This document shows positions 45,953 to 57,455 of a stretch of DNA of 64,000 nt, piece after piece. Positions within the stretch are counted from its first letter, which is position 1; every line of letters begins with the position of its first letter. This stretch comes from Amyelois transitella (taxonomy: Eukaryota > Arthropoda > Insecta > Lepidoptera > Pyralidae). The notes beneath the pieces were generated by a model, which searched no databases, was not told the DNA's origin, and worked only from the letters and a program-made list of their open reading frames with translations. Location of the stretch: NCBI RefSeq assembly GCF_032362555.1, contig NC_083508.1, positions 6,291,001 through 6,355,000 on the forward strand. The letters run 5' to 3'. The position numbers and the translations under genes were made by a program.

Positions 45953-46474
45953 TTTGTTAGTTACTATTTTAATTTTATATTCTTTGTGCTACATACAAAC
46001 ATTGATCTAGTGCTAGATCATGCAAGTAAAAAACACTTATGGAGTTTTAACTATATGAATAGATTCATATAAGATGCTACTGGTAAATTAATTTATTACT
46101 GATTATTAGGAATTATAATTCATTATTAAATTATTAAAAAGCTATAATATGGATTATGCTTGTATTTATTTTTATCTTGCCATATTTTGAAATTTATCTT
46201 TTGATCTTTTGATTAAGAATAAATGTGTTCGACTTTGTGAATACCTACAATAATAGTAGATCGTAAAGTTCGTTGAAAATTTGGTACATTTTGAACATAA
46301 CTGTTTATTTTTTAAATAAATTTAGGTACCAAAATATAATATGTGATCGAAAAAAAATCCTGTTGTTTAAAATTTGATGTTTAGAAGTAAATGTGGCTGG
46401 TTATTTGTATCCAGCTATGTATATCCTTGTAGTCATACTTGTATGACAAACTAGCATGATTTCGAGAAATCAGC

Positions 46475-46664
46475 GGCTAAAACTACTTTTGGTAGAAGAG
46501 GTTGTTCAAAAGAAGTTTTGACTGACACAATAGTTAATTGTGACTGATTTAGTTGGTTAGTTAAAAGAACTATAACCTAGGTATTCACTAAATATTTTCA
46601 GTAAAAACCTTTTTAGGTAAAAGTAGTTTTGACCAACCTCTTCAGACAAAAGTAGTTTTAACCA
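46475..46664. mobile_element. Putative MITE with ~40-bp terminal inverted repeats
   Basis: GGCTAAAACTACTTTTGGTA with AGAAGAGGTTG (left) is mirrored by CAACCTCTTCAGACAAAAGT with AGTTTTAACC (right, 46636-46664). The internal ~110 bp are AT-rich and noncoding. Lies just beyond the DHRS7B 3' end. Confidence 0.65.
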
Positions 46665-46977
46665 GATAAGTTTTTGACTGCAACCTATACACCATTAGAT
46701 CATTAGCTTTGTTTGTTTCAAATTAACAAATTACATTAGGTAGAGACATTTGCTCTAAAACTTTATTTTAAAAGTAAAAGGTAGGACAAATGTTATTTAA
46801 ATATGTAGTTATTGTTTTTTTATTTATTCATATAACAGGCAATAATCTTGCCAATTAATAATAGGAAATGTAATGTTGTTATTCATTATCTGGTAGACAA
46901 TGGTTTTCTCAAGGAAGTATTTTATAGGAAATTAAAATATTGCAGAATTGTACATATTAGGTACATATTTTTAATTC

Positions 46978-47386
46978 TTACATATAATCACGTCTTTGTA
47001 CCTTACGGGATAGACAGAGCTATCATTCTCGTAAACTAAAATGCCAATTTCAGCTTATTATATGACGTTATTACATCATTAAGATGGAATTGATATTCAA
47101 TAGTGACGGTTGTTGGCCCAGTGCCTAAAAGAATCCTAAGTTTATCCCTTAGTTGCCTTTTACGACACCCATGGGAACCACCCGGTTCCAGGATTTTACC
47201 TTTAACTACCCGAAGGTTGGCTGGAAGAGATTGCTTAGCGATAAGTCCGCCTTTGCTCAACATGTTCATAATGTATGTTTCTTCTACATATGTATTTTTT
47301 ATGGGCAATAAAGATAATTTGTATTGTATTGTATTGTATGGCAAAGAAATGGAGTAGTATTCCAAGTGCCGGGAATCACACAATCT
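46978..47386 (-). repeat. SINE interrupted by a LINE 3' fragment
   Basis: Inverted SINE parts: 46978-47176 (CATATAATCACGTCTTTGTA to GACACCCATGGGA) and 47340-47386 (GGCAAAGAAATGGAGTAGTA to GTGCCGGGAATCACAC). The middle is foreign and is described separately. Confidence 0.75.
47177..47340 (+). mobile_element. LINE 3' UTR fragment nested in a SINE
   Basis: GAAGGTTGGCTGGAAGAGAT, AGCGATAAGTCCGCCTTTGC and GCAATAAAGATAATTTG, ending in a TTGTA microsatellite (47319-47338). ATGG occurs on both sides and may be the target-site duplication. Confidence 0.75.
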
Positions 47387-48029
47387 AAAAAGGCGCGTTG
47401 AGCTCAGTTTATCTTTACTTCCTCTTTAATTATATCCATCTAGCTTTTCTGTTTTAAAACCAAATATCTTTTTATTAATTAAACATCCTTTCCCTTTATA
47501 CACATTGTATCTATGATTATTTGTGATTATCTTGAATATTCATGCCTGATTATGGGTTTATATTGAAATAAAGTGTAAATGTTGGATTGCATTATTTGGT
47601 TGGGTGTTGAACATGGATTGATTGAACATGTACTGACATCATTTGTTCAAAGCTTCAAATTTGAATTACTATGCAGATGCTGAGCAGGAAAAATAGTAAC
47701 ACCATATGAAATGTTTTTATAAATATTTTATTGCACAGTATGTAACAGTGCTGACATATATCACTGTTTGCATATTTTCAACATAACGATAACAACCTAC
47801 TTTAGTCCATAACTAAAAAAATATTATTTATAAGGAAATATTCTTTGTACAGGCTTGTTCTTCTAATTCTACACAGTTAATTATATTTTCACATATACAG
47901 CTCCCTACAACCTAATTACAGCAGTTTAGTTACAAACAGAAATAACAATGAATTATTTCTTTTACATTACCTACAATCAATCTGAATTTTTACTATCAGC
48001 TTACCAAACACAATTATAAGCTACGAGAC

Positions 48030-49420
48030 CTATTTAAATGTATTATATAGTCTCCATAGACAGATGGCTGCAGCAGCTAAAGACACTGTGTTATGTAAAA
48101 TTATTTTTCTTTTGTTATCTGTGTGTACTAGTACAACAGGTGATGATGTGAGATCACTCAATAATGGTAGCCTTGAGAGTTGATGGCGGTTCTTTTCTTC
48201 TTGATATTTACAACAAGGATCCCACTGCCATGATAATGTGTAACAACCAGCGCACAGGACTGACACTATCCCAAAAGGAGCACATGCTAGTGAACTCCAG
48301 GCAAGCCCTGTAAGATGATGGGTTTCATTAGATGACTATTCATGAAAACAATAAACCTTTTAAATATATACGGCTTAAAATTCTGTAAGTGTGTGAGTTA
48401 AGAGGTTCAGGAGGAGAGATATCACTCCATCCTCAACATTTATTGTTATGTATGTTTGTAATGGTTATTATTTTAATATCTCTCCTCCTAAACCTCTTAA
48501 CTCACACACTTACAGAATTAAAAGGTTTATTGTTTTCACTTATACATAACAATGTATGAATGTCAATGTTCAAACTGTTAAGGTGCCCAAATAAAAGTGA
48601 TTGCACAAGTGAAAGCATTATGCTTAAAAAAAGGCTTCTCCTCAGTGAGGTGAAGATGTAATAAGTCTAATGCCAGGAAGAAGAAGATGTATGTTCATGT
48701 AACTTTTTGATAAAATTTTAAAGGTGTGAGGTTAGTTGAAATTGCAAGTTTTGTTGGATATCAATGTGTAGTAGATTTATAAATAAAATAAATAGACCTA
48801 AAACTATATAGAATTAATCTTGTAAATTATTATTTAAATTTTGTCTTTATCTCACATGAACTAAGAATAACATTGGTGATATGCTCTGATGAGTGAGAGA
48901 TATTGTTATCTTCTGCTATTACCATAATTTAAATTTTCACAAATATTGCCATTTTTTTGAGTAGTAATTTCAGCTTTTGTGATGCAATATAATGTAGCCA
49001 ATCGTTTACTTGGCATTTACCTGAAGCAATGCTACAGAGACCACTGTATACAGATACTTTATGTAAGAGGTTTCCAACGTAAATCCAACGAGCCGTTTCT
49101 TCACCAAGGGGCTCTGGTTCTATTACAATTACACTCACGCCGGCCTCAAGTGCTCTTTCCAATTCCATTTCAAATTTGATATGAGCATTTTCACTGTCAT
49201 ACACTTCTCTAATGATTGCGACACTTGATGGCTTGAGTTCACTGCAAAACAAAGCAAATTTTAAAAGTAATACAATTCAGTGTTCTTTTTATTAAATTAA
49301 CAACAGAGCTCGGCTCCAAAATAAAGTAAAATTGATTTAATGAGTGCTTCAAAAATCAGCAGAAAATAAAAATCACAATTCACTATTATTTACAAACCTG
49401 TCACTTTCATCACCTGCCAT
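48030..49420 (-). CDS. TMEM11: TMEM11 / PMI mitochondrial inner-membrane protein, 3 exons, 173 aa
   Basis: Exons 49420-49398, 49241-49021 and 48307-48030 (phases 2 and 1, total 522 nt, stop TAG). The protein carries the family hallmarks EVYDSENAHIKFEMELERAL, VIVIEPEPLGEETARWIYVG, NLLHKVSVYSG, a paired hydrophobic region about residues 83-114, then WQWDPCCKYQ, RLSRLPL, SSPVVLVHTD and LHNTVSLAAAAI. TMEM11 (Drosophila PMI) sits in the mitochondrial inner membrane, associates with the MICOS system and shapes cristae and mitochondrial diameter. The start is the only ATG near the first donor (AG|GTTTGT, a weak donor). Human TMEM11 is 192 aa. A minus-strand AATAAA (plus TTTATT 47727-47732) is the likely polyadenylation signal. 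Confidence 0.95.
48344..48537. repeat. Long fold-back in the TMEM11 intron
   Basis: Left arm 48344-48422 and right arm 48476-48537 are reverse complements over about 62 bp (for example GTAAGTGTGTGAGTTAAGAG against CTCTTAACTCACACACTTAC), broken only by a 17-nt insertion (48364-48380) and about one mismatch; the loop is ~53 nt. It lies 37 bp upstream (transcript sense) of the exon 3 acceptor. Confidence 0.85.
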
Positions 49421-49550
49421 CTTAGCTATAGACAAAAATAGAGGTAGAAGTGATGTAGTGCCGTGAGGAGAATAGGGGGTCTTTGTTTCATAGACTATAA
49501 ATATATACGCATTTTGCCGTATAGTAAAAACAAAATCAGTAATGTAACGA

Positions 49551-49558
49551 TATCGATA
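49551..49558. promoter_or_regulatory. DRE-type octamer upstream of TMEM11
   Basis: An exact TATCGATA palindrome lies 131 bp upstream of the TMEM11 start codon. In flies this octamer binds DREF and marks housekeeping, replication and mitochondrial genes; function here is inferred. Confidence 0.45.
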
Positions 49559-50555
49559 TTAGTCATTCCGCAAAAATTGCACCAATACAAAGTCCATTGT
49601 CCCAACACTTTCGAATTTTCATATTTTACAACAATTGGCATATCTCAATATTGATCACAGATTTAATAACATTATATTTATATGTCTGTGATATCGGTAT
49701 ATATTTTTTGGCTGAATGTTTGGCAAATTTATTTAAGAATCAAATGTAGAATCTAACAAACTTTTATTAACATATAAATATAAGTTCGCAAAAACCAATG
49801 TAATTTAAGCATGTCACACGGGAACTTAAGTTGTGAATATGTCAAAAACTACTCAACCAATTTTGATGCCTCACGAACTTAAAAACCTTACTAATCGATT
49901 AAAATTTCATTAAAAACAAGCTCAATGGTTCGAAAGTACCTAAGCTTATCTTAAGTACCTAATTAAGTTGTAGTGTAGTCTTATAAATGTAGTGCGCCAA
50001 CATTTTGATATACATGGACAGTCCACTTTCGAAATTAAAAACTACCAAAATGTATTTTTTTATTCTGGCAACATAACCAATCAAAACAGCCCTTTTTTGC
50101 GTTGCCGAAAAAAGTTAGAGTTCGGTAATTAAATTTTAGTTCCTCAAACTACCGTGGCGGCGCTGCTCTCGTTTTCATACTAAATTATACGATTACGATA
50201 ACCATTACGATAATCATTATTTTTCGTGTTTAACTTAGTATAGTTAAAACTTTTATAACGAAAAAGAGTATTTTCTAGTGATTACATTAGTGAAACATTT
50301 ACGTGATAGACGCCGTGACACTTAAGCAGTCTCGGCTATGCTTTACCTACTACTGGACTACTGCTTGAGTCTCAACTTCGGCATCCGGGCCATCCGCCTT
50401 ACACCCGTTGACAATTATATTGACACGGGTGCACGCAGCTTATTTAAATTTTACTTTATAGGTAGCTTTATATTTCTAAGTCTGTGCTTAAAAGGAAATT
50501 AGTAGATAAAGTTAAAACAACACAAAAATTACTTTCTGTGTCGATTAATTCATAT

Positions 50556-50720
50556 CTATAATAATATTACAAATGCGAAAGTAATTCTGTTTGTTACGCT
50601 TTAACACCAAAACCACTGAACCTATTTTGATTTGGTATTCTACCTAGAGTTGACCGTGAGGAAGAACATAAGCTACTTTTTATTGAGAAAAAAGGGCTTA
50701 AAAGAGGAGTTGAAAGATTT
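50556..50720 (+). mobile_element. Helitron-like fragment
   Basis: TATAATAATATTACAAATGC start, then ACCAAAACCACTGAACCTAT and GAAGAACATAAGCTAC; the 3' end is lost. Confidence 0.45.
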
Positions 50721-50779
50721 TTAGTGAATAATTACTGCGAATTCTGCTAAACTGCTGTTCAACTTGGGGAGAAAATATT

Positions 50780-51235
50780 TTTTTATGTATGTATTGATTG
50801 GAGCACATAGACAACCTCCGACACATCGTCGGGGCCGCGGTTCCCAAGGCATAACACCTAGCCTAGCGGAAGATCTTCCCTTTGGTGGCAGGCGAGCCAA
50901 ATTATTGCTCCCGCTACAGAGGCAATAGGTAAGGGATGAATAGCTATGATGAATAAGACTGACCTGACCAAAGAATCAAACTACTAGACTATTAAGTGAA
51001 ACCTATACGGAGACCTGTAAATTGGACATGGTGGAACAGAGACTGCGACACAGACAGAGGCATGCATGTTTGGTAGGCGAAGGAGGTTACGCAGGGCAGG
51101 CCCAAATGTAAAAGCTTGTTGCCGGATTGTCCTGGGTCCGGGGACTCCCTCATTATCACTAGACCCAGGACAATCTGTGGGGTGTCTGCATAGAATTCCT
51201 TAATCCTTGACAACGAGCTAGGTAGGTTATATTGT
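50780..51235. other. GC-richer unassigned segment
   Basis: Stands out from AT-rich surroundings (ACATCGTCGGGGCCGCGG near 50822). A 13-bp inverted repeat (ATTGTCCTGGGTC, 51126-51138 and 51162-51174) is present. The 73-codon minus ORF here has no domain or splice support; it is probably repeat-derived. Confidence 0.4.
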
Positions 51236-51882
51236 AGGCTGCAAATTAATAAAGGATGATATTTTTGAAATATGTATTTTGTTCAATGAGTTGTCGCCCA
51301 CTGCTAGCCACTTTAAATCCGCTTGCCCGTTAAGGCAAAGGTGAATGTTGCAAACAGAGTTTCTAACGAAGAAATAACTAAAAATAATTTTAGAAGATTT
51401 TACAAATATTGATTGTATTACAAACGAATAGAGTCCAGTTTATAAAAAGCACTATACGGGCGTTTAATTCCTTTGGTTATTGATGAAAAGCTGTATTTGG
51501 TGCTAAAGACGAGAGTGGGTGCAAGGCTGACCTTATAGGCTCTACCCACAGGTTGTGTTAAACATTAGTATAATTTCCCGACATCCCACGCTGAGTTGCT
51601 TATATCTCCATAAATGATATAACTAATACTAGTATCTTTTTACGAATACCAACCTAAGAAACATAAAGGTGAAGAAAATTAAGGCAGCCAAGCCTAGGAA
51701 CGAAAAAGGTAACGTAGGTACGTAGATTTAATTATGATGGTTGCACTAGTAAAAATTGCTTAATCTTAAGTCGGCAGTTACGATATCCACGGGAAAATAA
51801 TAAAATATTTCTATTCTAAAGTGCCGAGATAGCTACATGCTAATAAAGGTACTTACAATAATCGTACCTTTACCTACCTGTA

Positions 51883-51936
51883 CATTACCATAACCTACCT
51901 GTACACTGTACACTGTACAGGTAGGTTATGGTAATG
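51883..51936. repeat. Perfect 23-bp hairpin
   Basis: CATTACCATAACCTACCTGT plus ACA (51883-51905) and its exact reverse complement (51914-51936) flank an 8-nt loop. A partial direct repeat, CTACCTGTACA, occurs just upstream at 51874. Confidence 0.85.
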
Positions 51937-52989
51937 AAAGTCTAGATAGATTTCATAAATTTATTCTGTTTTAAGTTTGGAACTGAATGTGTGTTAAAAA
52001 TTAACGCTACCTATGTACAAAAATAATAGGTAAGTAAGTAGCTACTTACTCTCTTTCTTCATAGCGCCATCTTTTATAACTCTATCCGGTGCTGATATTC
52101 ACTTCACTATTAGTTCCGTTTTCGTGTAACGGTATTTTTATATTTAGAGCCAATTGGTTTCTTCGTTTACCGGCTTATTTATCTAAAATAAACCTTCTAC
52201 AACAAGGATGAAAAAAAGAACTGTTGGTTGGAATAAAATTGATCTCATTAAAACACCTGTCTATATACTGTCGAAGTATCGACATAGAAATCATTATGTA
52301 GGTGTGCACATGTGACGACGATTGGTCAAATAGAAATCGGTACCCGCAAATAAAGTAAAGCCTCATTACGAGTGTGGTGGGTGAATTCCCTTGCGAATGG
52401 CTGACTATGCGTATTAATATCAGATCACTTACCTACCACATAATCACACCATGCATACGAACGTGTACGTTACAATGGTATTCGATGCCAAAAAATACAG
52501 TGATTTACCTCCTCTCGCTTACCTCTTATGAACAATGCATCCACAGGCCAATGTTTTCGCCACACATTGCTTTGCACTTTATACCTACGATTTATTATAC
52601 CCTTTATACCCTTTTAATCTGTGGAACAGGGAGGAAATAAATTGGCGGATGAGAATTTTCGTTCTCTCCTGTACTGCATTTACCACAGGTACATATTTAC
52701 CTATGGACTAAAGTATGAATAACAAAATGTACAAATAATAATACGCTTACTCTCGTATTTAAAAATCTGATGCGGACATTAGTCATGGTAATTCTAGACA
52801 TTCAAAATATTTGATTGGCTTATGCCATGGCAACGCTCGCGTACCGCGAGTTTCATCCAGATACGTGAATACTCTAACAAGAAATATTTTAACCTCTCCA
52901 ACAGACAGCTCACGTAAGTAAAATAATAAACACAATATGTCCCCTGTATAGTAAGTGTTTTATGTGATGCTTATAATAAATGGTGGTTT

Positions 52990-53210
52990 ACCGTACTATG
53001 AAGTTCAAGTATGATATGGCGTGGCTCCCATTGTAGACGGAGTCGGTGGAATAGCGCGGGTAATGAACCCGAGCATCCGCGGTACTCACGACACGACCGA
53101 GTCTCGGCCCTCGGCCGCGCTGTGCGCCAGCGCCCCTCGTCCCGACACAAAACAACAACATTTGCCTGTTGCTCACGATCGATCCCTTTAGGTTTCTCAA
53201 ATAAGACAAT
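52990..53210. other. CpG-rich island without supported gene
   Basis: Both strands are open (79 plus and 73 minus codons), a typical effect of high GC. A GTGAGT donor-like site (minus, near 53084) could belong to an untranslated exon. No domain is recognised. Confidence 0.35.
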
Positions 53211-54006
53211 TCAATTATTACGAAATCTGTACTTTCGACCTAATCAATGAAACTAAGGATTAAATATAATAATAATAAGTCCACACAATTCCTACTAAGT
53301 ACTTATAATTATTATAGAGATAAAAAAATGTAGGTAGGTATTTTTGCTCATAACGAATAAATTCAAAACAACTGGACCCGTTTTCACTGTATTTTCAAAG
53401 AGACAGTGATACCTTGAGGAGTAATGTAGACTAACTTCTTTGAAGAGGTTACTTTTCGCGGAAATAATTAAAAAAAATACACATCAAATTACGGGATAAA
53501 TGAAACAGATTGAGCTAGTTCCAAAGTAAGTTCGAGACTTGAGTTATGGGATATTTATGTAACGGTACAATAACATATTTAATTAATAGGTACTTAATTG
53601 AATACATAGACAAGACCCAGGACCGATCAGTAAAAGTTCTTTTTCATTCATGACATGAGCGGGGATCAATTCCTCGGGACTTATTTAGTTCGACAAACAG
53701 GCCGTCATATCTTAATACACACATACCTCAAGTCATAATTAATAATTCAGAATTACTGTGTTACATCTCATTCCGGAGGAGAGATAACATGGTCCCACTT
53801 TCTAAGATCTCTGTACTGTTACATGGAGTTATTAGTTTTGCTTCATATAACAGACTTTTCAAATCAATATTGACTACCTATGTGGAGAGTTAAAGCCTAA
53901 GTAAACTTTAGGTTCTTACTGTGCCTTGATGAGTCCAGTGTAGAGCGCACTCGCAGACGCATTTCCTGCCAGTGTGTGCGTGCGCAGCCTGCATTTATTG
54001 CACTTA

Positions 54007-54040
54007 TCAGTGCTCCACCTCTACACGCAACATGGTAAGG
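54007..54040 (+). promoter_or_regulatory. Possible initiator and ATG-only first exon
   Basis: TCAGT (54007-54011), the arthropod initiator consensus, is followed after 20 nt by ATG (54032-54034) directly joined to GTAAGG, a good donor. CpG-containing DNA surrounds it (53946-54000). First coding exons that contain only the ATG are known in several cytoskeletal and muscle genes. No downstream exon was found, so this remains tentative. Confidence 0.25.
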
Positions 54041-54599
54041 TTAGAGCCCTCCTGAATAATAATTTGTTTTTTATTCCACACTCGAAGTATTAGCCTTGCA
54101 AATTGCCAGTGTCCAACGATGGATGGCGCGCGTATACTTAAGTTATGAGGGGCTCAGCTCAGAAAATAAATAGCATGGCTTTAAAATATCAGTTTGATTT
54201 GGTTTTCTTGAATTATTTTTCTGCATCTTTTAAATTACCTAATAATCTAAAATATTTTGCAATGCGTTTGTTACTTTCCTATGTTTGAATTTCGGAAAAA
54301 TTGTTAGGATATTTTTTCTCTTGGTGCATGAGATAAAATAGAGCGCAAGGGATATCTATTTAAATTGTGTAATCTTAGTGACTTTTTGTTTCGTGCTTTG
54401 AAATAACGAAGGAGTTAAGTCAAGAATAAACGCACGAACATATGTTTAGTGCTAAAAATGATGAAATAATATTATCAGATGTGCCTATTATGTTGGTCAG
54501 AGTGCGAATGTCTTGAAGTGCTTTTGCAGGCCATGACGAATGGTAAGTGCGATCAAATGGACGAGAACACGACTCTTCTTGCCACTATTCGATTTATTC

Positions 54600-54790
54600 T
54601 TCCCGTAGAAAATTGCTAAGAAGCGCGGCCCGTTACCTATGCCGCCGGCTAGTGGTATGCTGGAAGGCCGGAAACGGCCATATCCTGGCCACGGCTTCAG
54701 CGTGGCCGTTTGCATTTTAAATGCCGTAATAGGTCCCAAGCGGCTGCATCGTAGCGAATTCGCTTGGCTACTACTTACGGACTTTAGCTT
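54600..54790. other. GC-rich segment of unknown nature
   Basis: Contains short palindromes (GGCCGGAAACGGCC; GGCCACGGCTTCAGCGTGGCC truncated to 54686-54706) and open frames on both strands (54639-54854 plus, 54497-54826 minus). No domain or acceptor/donor pair is convincing. Confidence 0.35.
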
Positions 54791-55342
54791 CTTGCATATT
54801 AAAGAACCCGTTCTGTTTACAGACATGCACAGTCGGATACTAAAGCCTTTTTAATGTCATTAAGATTTGATTTCGCATTGCGGGTTTCTTAAAGGATAAA
54901 AAGCCCTAGGATAGGATTTATTTTGATTTGGTTTTTTTATGACACATAATAAGTACCTATAGGCTGTTCGATGATTAAAAGTATGTACATTTCGATGATT
55001 AAAAAAATTTATATGGAATGTGAAGTTTCATATAGTTACTGACTCCTCTAGTAGGTACGAGTAAGTAGGTTGTTCTTATACGACTAGGAAAAAAAATATT
55101 ATCTTGGGTCGTATATAAATATGGTATGATACCCTCTGCATGCGAGTTCGCTTACAATTGACTGGCTATTTTTAACCTATGAATCGATAAACTTCTTTCT
55201 TTCAAGATCATTTCACATACATTAATAAAATATCCAGTTATTTATAAGACATTTAACTAGTACCTACCTTAAATTTATTGCGGGAATTTTATCTTTACAA
55301 AAATGTTCATAAACATTTTCGCTCTATCATAAAGAGGGCGAC

Positions 55343-55520
55343 TTAGGGATAGGCTTACCAACTTGGGATTCTTTTTAAGGCGATGGCCTAGCAACCTGTC
55401 ACTTTGAATCTCAATTCTATCATTAGGCCAAATAGATTAACGTGGCCAATCAGTCGTTTCAAGACTGTTGGCTCTGTCTATCCCGCATGGGATAAAGACG
55501 TGACCATATGTATGTATGCA
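55343..55520 (+). repeat. SINE copy, 5' truncated
   Basis: AGGCTTACCAACTTGGGATT, CTCAATTCTATCATTAGGCC, CAAGACTGTTGGCTCTGTCT and GACGTGACCATATGTATGTA. Confidence 0.85.
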
Positions 55521-56867
55521 TAAAGAGATCTTAAATCAGATGTTTATTTAAGAACTAAAATAAGTAGTTTTTTCAAAACGTCATAGAAAATAGACAAAAG
55601 GCGTTGGCGTTTGTCTTCTATTTTAATATTTCTGAATAGAAGATACCAAAGTACATTTAAATAAAGCGCCCAATTTACATAGTTGGGATAGTCTTTCTCT
55701 GTTTAACTCTTAAGATAGATTCTAGGCAATGGTACTTATAGCACTGGAATAGTATCCCCACGGCCCCTCGGCCTGAATCCTTTGCGCTACGGTCAGCGAG
55801 CACTGTGACCTTTCGCTGAATATCTACCTAACATTACGTAATTTACACTAGCATCATCTATAAGTAATACCGTACTTACGTAGCTTAAATTAGCCCGTAC
55901 GTAGCTTAAATTAAAATAACTTAAACCCATTGTTAATACTATATTTTGTGATAGCTGTTAAAGATTGCGTCATTTAAAAAAGACTTCTGTTGACTTCCTG
56001 TTTATAATAGAGTGCAAAGTTCATTGCCAATTTATTTAGAAACTCTGCAGTTGGACAACAGTAATATGTAAGTTTTTTTATGACAATACGAAATGACAGT
56101 AATTTTTATACAGTGCGGTTCATAATTTCAAAATGCTATAAATAGAAATAGAACAAAACGGTTTCTAATGACGGGAAAGATTGTATCGGAACTTGTGCTC
56201 TACAGCGTAATCTCGGCTTGATAAGGTTGCTGTTGATTAAAGTATCTGCTCCGTATCTCTGATGAAACTACTCCGCCGGTTTCCTAATAATACTTCATTG
56301 TTGTGTGACGGATTTGGTATTTTACTTATTATTTTTTATAGGCGGCAACGCTTTAATGGCAGTAGAGTGGCGGCTTACAAAAGAGTTCTACGGGAACACT
56401 CTTGCACCGTCTTGAACTGGAATCTGCCTACTACTAGATAATTTTATTTATTTCATTGTCGAGCGATGAATCCGCATTTTAATTCAAATCTATTTTTACA
56501 ACGATTACCGGAGGGCATCTCGCAGCAGTCGGGATTGTTTCACAATTGAAGAAATATGAGACCTTTGGTGGTGCTTTATTATTAAGTGATTTTATTAATA
56601 GGGATATTTATCTTTCGTTTTATAGCCATTGTAATTTATTTATTATACAAACTTCTTTTTTTTTGTTTTTAATATAATGTGGTAATATTTATAAATTAAT
56701 GAAATAAGGATTTATTATTATAGTAATAGTAAAAGCACAAATACAAGAATTATAAAAGGGAAGAAGAAAATACAATAAAATGTGTAAATATCATATTTTG
56801 ATTTTTTCAATGATTTTCAGATGCATGTCTCCATAGTGCCAACAATTTTTTATAAAAAATACACTTT

Positions 56868-57066
56868 CTTATTAGTCACGTCTATATCTTTTGCGGGGTA
56901 GACAGAGCCAGCAGTCTTGAAAGACTTATAGGCCGTGTTTAGCTGTTAGGCTAAAATAAGAATCCCACGTTTGTAAGCCTATATACCTTATTCGCCTTTT
57001 ACGACATCCATGAGAAAGAGATGGAGTGGACCTTTTTTATATTGGTGCCGGAAACCACACGGCACT
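56868..57066 (-). repeat. SINE copy, internal deletion
   Basis: TTAGTCACGTCTATATCTTT, TGCGGGGTAGACAGAGCC, then after a deletion of the central block AAATAAGAATCCCACG-like sequence, CGCCTTTTACGACATCCATG and GTGCCGGAAACCACACGGCA. Confidence 0.8.
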
Positions 57067-57344
57067 TTTTCACTGCAGTATTAATTCAAATGCAAATTGT
57101 TATCACTACATAATTGTAAAGTTCCCTAATTTTCTCAGACTGTGTCAGAAAATTTTGGACGGATTTAGGTCCTAAAGCTGATTTTTGGCGAGAAAATTGA
57201 AAGAAGTAAACGTTCTCTTGTTAAATTTAAACAAATAAAGGCATTGGAATAGGAATTAAAGTAATGGTTTATTTTGTATGTTTAAGTATTTGACTGAAAT
57301 TCTAATTCTGCGTAATAAACCAACAATGGCGTATATGTATAAAA

Positions 57345-57455
57345 AAGTATAGGACCACTCCGTTTCTTTCCCATTGATGTCGTCAAAAGTGACTAAGCGA
57401 TAGGCTTATAAACTGGGATTCTTCTTTAACGCTATGGGCTAGCAACTTGCTTTTG
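57345..57455 (+). repeat. SINE 5' half
   Basis: TATAGGACCACTCCGTTTCT, CCATTGATGTCGTCAAAAGT and GCTATGGGCTAGCAACTTGC; truncated after the central block. Confidence 0.75.

Noticed and set aside
53011-53250. 79-codon plus ORF in the CpG island
   Set aside because: High GC removes stop codons on both strands; arginine/serine-rich reading with no domain.
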